The notes under the pieces: model-generated
Database searches by the model: none
Seen by the model: the letters and a program-made list of their open reading frames with translations, nothing else
Told to the model about the DNA's origin: nothing
Assembly (NCBI RefSeq): GCF_030272615.1
Contig: NC_081414.1
Location: 237,758,233 to 237,822,232 of the forward strand
Length of the DNA stretch: 64,000 bases
Source: Cryptomeria japonica
Taxonomy: Eukaryota > Streptophyta > Pinopsida > Cupressales > Cupressaceae
Direction of reading: 5' to 3'
Shown here: positions 56,561 to 64,000 of the stretch, in pieces
Layout: each line of letters starts with the position of its first letter
Numbering within the stretch: the first letter of the stretch is position 1
Program-made: the position numbers and the translations under genes

Positions 56561-58080
56561 ATGGCTACATCTAGTACTACAACTCCTTTGGTTGTTGAAA
56601 TCATTGAGCAGGCTCAACCAAACTTCAAGAATCATCCATTCATTTCGATGGAAGACAATCCTAAGAGTGTGTTTTCATTGGTGCCCTACAAAGTATTGCA
56701 CATTGAAGACATTAGGATATACACACACTGTCCTATTGAGGAATTGGGAAGCTCTCAAATGTTGAATTTGTATAATAATCGGCTATTTGATAAGAGTTCA
56801 ATGTTGAAACATGAATTTCAAGGTTTGGAAGACAAGGGTTTTGCACGATTTGTTAGGTTTTTGATGTTCTATTTACAAGAATGGATCTGGTTCATATTAA
56901 GCCAAGTACGCGATGATTTCATGTGGTTAGATAATCCCCACAATATCACAAAGATAGTTATTCAAGATGTAACATGATTGTGTGCATCCGATGAGCTATT
57001 GTCTTTGAAGATTGTGAAGAATGACATTGTGACTAGTGCAACAAGGTTGAAATTTGATAAATGGGTGATGACAATCAATGGCATCCTGGAGCATAATATC
57101 AAGTTTGCATCAATGATCATTCTCTATAAGATCTATTAACCCTTTGGTTCCTAAGGAAAATGCAGAAAAGGAGAAGATGGAGGTTAAGGTCGAAGTCAAG
57201 TATGAGGCAAAAGAGACTACAAAGACAGTGAAAGGAAAGCAAGTCATTGATGATCCAGAGTTTATTCAAGGTATGATTAACCTTTCTTCTCTATCTATAA
57301 TTCAAAAGATTCAACTTGCATCATTTGCCCAAGCAAAAGCCAGTGAGGATCTTTTGAAATCTCACATCGAAGATAGTATGTTGCTAACCTTGGAAACTGA
57401 TATTTTGGAAAAAATTGATGCCCTCATTTCAAAAGGATACTTCAAACATTCCATCCTAGCAATTAAAAAGTTTGATCAATTCTGTAGATACACATTTCGA
57501 GTCTTTTGAAAATTCCATTGAGCTTAAGGTCCAAAATGAATTGAATGCAAAGAGGCTTTGAACATTGCAGAAGATGATTACCAAAAATAGAATCACTTTA
57601 GATGCTTGTGTAAAGAGCATGAAAGATGCACTATCCTAAGGTGGAAAATTATACAGATCATGTTTATCTCTGAGCAAGTTCACTACAGAAATTGAGACGA
57701 GGTCTAAGGCACATGAGGATGAGCTTGAACGCATATCTTAGTTGGTTGATCCCCTATCAGTATCATTGAGCAATCATGAAATTTGAGTAATATCATTACT
57801 TTAGAAAATCAGAAGTTTGAATCATGACCGGGAGAGAATAATTGGCAGAGTTGGAGAGATTAGGAGTCTCATTATTCCTAAGTTGGATATAATGTTGAGT
57901 GCTCTTATGAATACTCAAGATGCTTTGGCCAGTTGTGATCCAGAAGATGTAAAGACAACTGAAGACCAAGCTTATCTATTTAGTGGATTCATAACGGGGT
58001 TGAAGAATCTACAAAAGGGTTGGGATAGCCACTTGGACACATTGAATAATTCTTATGTAGACATCTTCAAATTTTTGTGA
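56561..58080 (+). pseudogene. Second ORF of copia-type element, unrecognised, frame-broken
   Basis: It starts MATSSTTTPLVVEIIEQAQP at 56561, open to 56977. After a TGA the same frame continues to about 57140 (LCASDELLSLKIVKNDIV; LKFDKWVMTINGILEHNI). A frame change leads to 57144-57509 (K/E-rich, then MINLSSLSIIQKIQLASFAQ), and another to about 57520-58080, ending DILKFL-like text (residues YVDIFKFL). The last part has helical, heptad-like content. The total is about 500 codons. I recognise no domain. It occupies the place of pol and could be a captured host sequence or an element-specific protein. Confidence 0.55.
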
Positions 58081-58165
58081 GGATGTAAGGACTATGTGTA
58101 CATATGTAAATAGCCTTTTTGGCTTGAATTTTTGGTTTCTGGAACCCTACTTTGCCATTGATGTC

Positions 58166-58177
58166 AAAGGGGGAGAG
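58166..58177 (+). other. Upstream polypurine-like tract
   Basis: AAAGGGGGAGAG within GATGTCAAAGGGGGAGAG closely copies the tract next to the 3' LTR, 148 bases further on. It may be a duplicated or secondary plus-strand primer. Confidence 0.55.
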
Positions 58178-58313
58178 TAGAGAAGTGAAAAATGTTGATC
58201 TTAAGGGGTGTTTTTGATTCTTTGAGTCCGGTTGATAGATTTTTGGTTGCAATGTATATATCTTAGTTTTGGTCTGACACAGTTATTTTTCACTAAGTGT
58301 TTCCATCAATGCC

Positions 58314-58324
58314 AAAGGGGGAGA
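58314..58324 (+). other. Polypurine tract of copia-type element
   Basis: AAAGGGGGAGA ends one base before the 3' LTR start TGTTGG at 58326. Confidence 0.85.
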
Positions 58325-58325
58325 T

Positions 58326-59444
58326 TGTTGGCAAGAGACACTACATTGATGATCATATATTGTCATTGATAGCAACTTGAGTCAGATATCCAATCCATAA
58401 TTCATGATTCATTCATTCTAGAAGATTGATTGAGGTCTGATGAGGTCTGATGAGAAGAACAAGCTATCTGGCAGAGTGTACATAAATCTGGTTGGTGGTT
58501 CAGTTGTGTTGAGTATTTGGTGTTGTAGATCTCGGAGATGCACCGTGGATGTGTAAATTTCTTTATTCTAAGTTTGTGGCCTCTAGTGTTGAGTGTTGAG
58601 TGAGTTGGAAGATCCGGTAGATAGTTTTTTGGTAGAATAGTGTTCATTGATAGTCACGCATGAAGATTCATTGTGCAGATCATGCAGAGTAATTTTGATG
58701 GTTGTTTGTGTGTTCGAGGATGTCATTTCGTCGTGTGGGAAATGTGTGGACAATTTATTTTGGTCTGCATGGTTGTTTTGGATTGGATTAAGACAACTTG
58801 GGTAACACATTTTATTTGTGTGTTATGCGTTTTTGGGTCAACATGATGAAGATCTAATTTGATGATGCAGATATATAAGAGCGATTGATTTGATTATTTT
58901 TTGTATCGATGGTTATGTGTGAAGTGTGTATGAGCGATTGTGCGCAGTTTCACATGCGCAGTTGAAGGATTTGTGCTCCAGAATACAAAAAAATATTAGA
59001 ACAGAGCAGTGTTGTAGAACAAAGTATTTATGCTTAACGTGAAATTATTTTGGTATTTGTAGATGCTACTTATCAATTTAGACATTCCAATTATCATCTA
59101 GTCATTTTGTAAGGTAGTGAGCCTTCTAGTGTTGTAGCCCTTATTGAAATTCGAGCAGTGAGCTCTAGGTAGTGTGCTTGAATGCATGTGCATTCCCCTC
59201 ATGTAATATTATTATACTTCTAACAAGGTATATTAATATTGTGGGTTTCAATCCCATCGTGGTTTTTTCCTTAACCGGGTTTCCAAGTAAAAATCCTGGT
59301 GTTATGGTGTTGTGGTTATTTGCTTTGTGTTTCTACACTTTAATTTTATTCAATTTTGCCAAGTGGTTAAAGAACCAGATTAAGAATGTTAAAAATTGTA
59401 GAACATTGATTCACCCACCCTCTCAGTGTTCCTTCATTCCAACA
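58326..59444 (+). repeat. 3' LTR of copia-type element
   Basis: A 1119-bp LTR matching 53849-54893, ending CCTTCATTCCAACA and followed by the target duplication TGCTT. Confidence 0.92.
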
Positions 59445-59449
59445 TGCTT

Positions 59450-59740
59450 TCATATTGAAAAAGTAAAAATATCAATGATGTATCAAATGTTAAAATAAAT
59501 GTAGTTGCCAAATATGGGTAGTGTATGTAAAAGGTATTTCAAGATTAAGATAATAGAAAATGATGTAAGAATTTATTAAATCAATAGAACTATTCATGTA
59601 AAGAGTATCAAATATAAAATTGAAATGCAAATATCATGAAAGTATAGATCTAAGAAACCCTCGAAGAAGGATAGGTTGTATAAGATTGATTTGTTTCAGT
59701 AAAATACAAAGATCTTTAAAGATCCATACATATAGAGACA
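59450..59740. other. AT-rich sequence between the copia-type element and the GA tract
   Basis: No gene. It should be contiguous with 53836-53848 before the copia-type insertion. Confidence 0.5.
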
Positions 59741-60130
59741 AGTGAAGGGTGGGAGGGACAGGTAGAGAGCTAGCAAGGAAGGGAAAGATAGGTAGAGAGA
59801 GTGTAAGAGAGGAGAAGGAGATATATAGAGAGATATGTAGAGGGATTGGGGAGAGATAGAGTTGAGATAGAGAGTAGGGAGGGAAGGAGGAAGAGAGAGA
59901 TAGAGAGAAAAGTCTAGATCTTAGGAGAGAGAGAAAGTGAGATAAAGGAGGCAGTGATGAAGAGGTAGAAATATAAGTGTAGAGATTGAAGGAGAGAGGA
60001 GGGATTCAATGAGAGTTAGAGAGATGGATTTAGAGAGAGATTTCTAAAGAGGTGCAAAAAGAGAGGGAGGGAGAAAGAGAGAGGTGGAGTGAGAGGTTTA
60101 GATCTTCATAGAGAGATGTAGAGAAAGGAA
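59741..60130. repeat. GA-rich tract, right part of the inverted-repeat centre
   Basis: AGAGAGATAGAGAGAAAAG-type text on the plus strand leading into the right arm, mirroring how the CT tract leads out of the left arm. Confidence 0.92.
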
Positions 60131-60640
60131 CAAAGAGAGATATGATTGTTTATAAAAAATTATTATTCCTTAGAAAAACATTTTGAGATGATAGTTATAA
60201 AAAAAATCATGAAAGAGGGAATTCATATGCAGAAATTGTCAGCATTTGATGTTTCAAAAATGAAGGATGAATTTAAAATAATTATAATTATTTTTTTATG
60301 TATAGTATAAAAACACTACTCATTCTATTGTGTAGAGCTTCAGCCTCCAAATCACCTTTCCAATGCTTGTCAAAAATAAAATTTTTGATAGGTATTGCGA
60401 AAGTTATGCCCCTTTTACTAAAATGTGTTTTTCGAGGATGTTCAAAATAGATACCCATTTGAGATGAATATATTTTGAAAAATATAATTTAAAAAACCAA
60501 AAAAACTTAAGGAAACATATATCTATTTTTGAAATTTAAAAAATGAATAATATCCGTTATTTGACATAAATTTATTTTTCTGACATAATTTTTTCCCTCC
60601 ATTTTTTCCTCATGATTTCTTTGGGATTTGTCTTGGAGGT
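60131..60640 (-). repeat. Right arm of the diverged inverted repeat
   Basis: The complement matches 51280-51810 in order: TTTTTTATAACTATCATC, TTGGAAAGGTGATTTGG, GGCATAACTTTCGCAA, TCAAAAATAGATAT, AACGGATAT. Together with the left arm and the purine/pyrimidine tracts this delimits an element or foldback of about 4-5 kb once the copia-type insertion is removed. Outer ends not resolved. Confidence 0.7.
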
Positions 60641-63600
60641 ATCAAACCTGTAAAGTCAACACAAAAAAGGTGTTTAAAAGTTTTCCTTGATTTTTTAAAC
60701 TTCCAATGTGGCTGATGACTTTTTTTATCATCTAAATTTGATGAAACAAAAGGGTTTATTAAGAAAAGTGTCAGTTTTGTACTAATATAAAGTTTGCCTT
60801 ATTTTGAATTTAATAAATAATTATTATTGATTTTCTACATACATTGTGACTAAAGTCCCAATTGACAGGTTGATTAAAAAACATCTAACTTTAAAATGGT
60901 TACACATTTTTTGAATCCAAAAAATGCTATACATTCTATGCTTCCTCTACTATATAGGATAAAAAACTAAATTTCATGGACTTTTTACCATTTTATGGTG
61001 CACAAACATACAAGTTTTTTTTTTTATATATATTTTTAAGTTCTAATAAAAAATTCATAATTAATTATTTACTCGTCAAAAAATCACAAAAAAAATGTGG
61101 AACATCTGGGAATGTGTCCTCTACTTATATTGAAAGTTTTAGAAAAAAATATTATGTTTTTCTTGTACTTAGGTTTCACAAACATACACCTGCTTTTTAT
61201 TTTTTCCATAAAATTTTAGTACTAATGCATTGAAATTTCAATTCTTCACCAAATAGATTAGATTTTTCCAAAAAACAACTACTATCTTAGAAATTAGATT
61301 CAATTTCCTACAAATTATGTTCTTACATATTTTTCAAACTATGTTAATAACCTATTCAAATTTTTATGTGATGTTGTCTAACTGATTTTTTGAAATTTCA
61401 TTGCCACTTAAGGTCCTAGTTTGGACCCCTATGATCCAGCACACACCCCAATTAATTCACTAGAGAGAAAATAATTTAAAACTTATTTTTCACACTAGAA
61501 TAAAATATTATTTAAGAACTGTCTCTAGAAAATATTTTAAATTATCTTGATTATAGTGTAGTCATTGCCAACACGCCACAATGGCTCTTCCTGTAGCCAT
61601 GTCTCCCACTCGTGGCAACTTTCTAATTAATGTTTTAGTCACTTCCTGTCAAATGCACCACCTCCAATGAGTATTTAAACCCAAAATATCAGAAGGCAAA
61701 GAGAAAAGACAAAGCTTGAATAATACTTGCACCCGAGACAAAGGGAATTTGAGAGAACCAAACAAACAATAGGAAAAATCTTAGGTGTTTGGAAGGATTT
61801 GCAAGATAATCCAAGTATGTCATTGCTTTGTCTTCTTTCCACATTATGGATTCAAGAATGTATTTTATTATAGAATTTGTTTTCTTTGTTACTCTCTTTC
61901 TTTAGTTTAAATCCAAAACAAAGTGATCATGCATGAAAATTTTAGGTATAGGATTTATTTTGGGTTGTGTTAGAAGTTATGCTCAACAGAAATGAGTTTT
62001 GGAACATTTCACCCAAAGCTTCTCTTACACTTGATCTATTTCTTCAATCTTTTAGTTCTTCCTTTAAACATGGATGAAGCTAAATTCCCAAATCTTATAT
62101 TTAATAGACGAACTCTAAGTTTTCCTAGACATAGAATTTTTTTGAGAGTGAATATTTAAACTTTCTCAAAATTAGAATTTGACCAGGTATCAAGGATTTG
62201 TGGTTCTTAGTATTTTAAACTTTATTCTAAAGCACCAATCATTTCAATTACCTTATCTATAAGCTTCTTGACCTTCCAAAACTCTACATTTAAGCTAAGT
62301 TTCAATCACTTTGAATAAATCCTATCCAGGTTTACAAGAAATTATGACCAATAGAGTTATGCAAGGATATACAATCATGTGTAAAATTCTCGAAGTTCAT
62401 TTCCATACCTAAAAATATTAAATAAAATAATTTGTGTACAACCTACAATAAATTCTTCGATTGCTAAGAGCCTTGGAACAAGAAACAAAAAAAAAACTCT
62501 AAAAAACCGCAAGCATCCAAAAGTGACTAATTGGGACCTAAATTGTGATTGAATGAAGAAAACATTGCCTCATTTACCAAAAACATTTCTAAACCCTCAT
62601 AACATGAAATGTAAGCACATGAATCAAGATATATTTAAAAATGTATTTCTACCAATACCAATAGCCATGAAATCAAGGCAAGGACTCAAACATTAGACCT
62701 TGAACAAACAAATTGATAAAACTAACAACTATTCTCTTGAATTGGAGGAATGCTAAAATTAACTTAACAAAACCTAAATTGAAATGAAAAAGAAAAATGA
62801 AGATTTTAAACTACGAATTTACTAGAACACATTAAATTATCCCAAATTTTGTAGTCTAGATGCAACTTAATGGCTTACAATAAATTCAAATAGTCATTTC
62901 TCAATAGATGGTTCAATAATTTTTTTATTTATCTCCAAGTGGTAGAAATATCGAGGGCACTCATAAGTTTATAAATTAGGCTCAAACCCCTTGCCCCAAA
63001 AATGGTACCATTATTCTAATAGACATTTTGAAGAATTTGGGCTAAACTACAATCTTCTTCGCAAACTATTTACATCATATATCTTATTTCTACATAGTAT
63101 CTCAGACTCTTGAATTTAAAATTTCATTGGAGTTGAGAAGAGAGTGTAATAGAAGCTCTGGAACCAGTCATTAACACATATCGACCCAATTCTCAATCCA
63201 ATTCTTGTACACTAACTTCAATTAGTCACAATACGTGAATCTCACTTTTCTAAATTTTCATTCTGTAGAAATCCACTCTGATGAATGGAAAACTCATCTA
63301 CAACATTTCAACATCAAGAAAAAATAATAACTATATTTATTTTAGTCAATTTCCATTACATAAATTTACTTTGGTCAACTTACTCTCTCAAAAATTGGTT
63401 TAGCAGAAATCGCCTCTAATTCATGACAACACTAGTTCAAAAGGTCAACATCAACATCAACTACAAAGAAGACATATCAACAAGCAACATAAAATACAAG
63501 AAAAAGAGAGAGTAATCGTCATTTGATTTATATTTACTTTACTCAACTTCCATTAAATAACACCCTCAAAATTTCATTTTGTAAGAATCAATGCCAAATC

Positions 63601-64000
63601 ATGACAAGGTCATCCTCAAAAGGTGAACATCAACAACAAAGAAGACATATCAATTGCCAAAATCAAATCTATTCATTGTGATCTAGCTCATAAGTTAATT
63701 GTTTTCTTACATTGTAAAAAATCTATAGTGTACATTGAAGGATCCTATGGGACTTTTGGGGTGGATTTCAATTGTTGATTTATGTTTATTAAGCCATACT
63801 ATAAATTATTGTCCCTATTAAATTCAGTTCTCACATTCTTTGATTTGCACCCTCCAATATATTTATTTAATGTATGTTTTACTATCACTCTCACCATTGC
63901 ACCTCCTTTTGGTGCAAGTGCTAGTTTATTCTTTGTAGGGAATAGTCTATCTTCATACATGTATGCACAAAATTCCATGAGTAACATCTAACAAAAAATG
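60641..64000. other. AT-rich intergenic sequence, no gene recognised
   Basis: Short frames at 60976-61233 and 63782-63991 have no recognisable domains. The part to about 61000 continues weak inverted similarity with 50.9-51.2 kb. GAGTATTTAAACCC at about 61668 is TATA-like, preceded by a less AT-rich segment (61560-61660), but no convincing ORF follows. TCATCAACATCAAC-type words recur at 63440-63640. Confidence 0.5.

Larger units (their letters stand above)
53849..59444 (+). mobile_element. Non-autonomous copia-type LTR element with gag and an extra ORF, no pol
   Basis: LTRs at 53849-54893 and 58326-59444 share TG...CA ends (TGTTGG...CCAACA), with 5-bp target duplication TGCTT. A tRNA-Met-type primer site follows the 5' LTR and a polypurine tract precedes the 3' LTR. 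The 3.4-kb interior encodes a gag-like ORF with four knuckle-like repeats and a second, unrecognised ORF. No protease, integrase or reverse transcriptase is present. It fits the TR-GAG type of gag-only element. It sits inside the GA-rich centre of the large inverted repeat. Confidence 0.9.

Noticed and set aside
61668-61681. TATA-like GAGTATTTAAACCC as promoter of a host gene
   Set aside because: No convincing ORF, splice pattern or known protein follows before the window ends.

Overview
The window looks like intergenic DNA from a large, AT-rich, repeat-dense plant nuclear genome, most likely a seed plant and possibly a gymnosperm. The evidence is plant-type LINEs (DUF4283/zinc-knuckle ORF1; ORF2 with endonuclease, reverse transcriptase and a plant-type RNase H), Ty3/gypsy and Ty1/copia LTR elements, solo LTRs, pyrimidine-rich microsatellites and no bacterial-style gene packing. 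I found no intact host gene, no tRNA, no rRNA and no CRISPR array. The species assignment is a guess from repeat content.

Layout. 1-8.2 kb: AT-rich decayed repeats, with a direct-repeat pair at 2.5 and 7.9 kb. 8.6-29.8 kb: a four-level nest. A decayed LINE reverse transcriptase is split by a pol-less Ty3/gypsy-type LTR element on the minus strand (9593-29424). That element carries a TIR element (outer copy 11024-21249), which is itself interrupted by a second copy of the same family (15522-20583). Each TIR copy is about 5.1 kb, consists mostly of a near-palindromic 20-bp tandem array, and makes a 4-bp target duplication. 29.8-37.5 kb: a CT-rich tract, duplicated non-coding segments and a gypsy RNase H/integrase fragment. 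37.5-45.1 kb: a near full-length but inactivated LINE interrupted by a 1.5-kb solo LTR. 45.1-49.2 kb: AT-rich with small duplications. 49.2-50.3 kb: a retroposed, ORF1-only LINE derivative with an open frame and target duplication. 50.7-61 kb: a diverged inverted repeat whose inner parts are CT-rich (left) and GA-rich (right), with a 5.6-kb copia-type gag-only element (53849-59444) inserted inside. 61-64 kb: AT-rich, nothing recognised.

How the parts relate. Almost everything identified is non-autonomous or dead: a gypsy-type element with no pol, a copia-type element with a gag but no pol, TIR elements with no transposase, and an ORF1-only retroposon. All would need proteins supplied in trans. 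Most in-frame stops in the decayed ORFs are the kind made by C-to-T change on one strand or the other (CAA/CAG to TAA/TAG, TGG to TAG/TGA), which fits deamination of methylated cytosine in silenced DNA.
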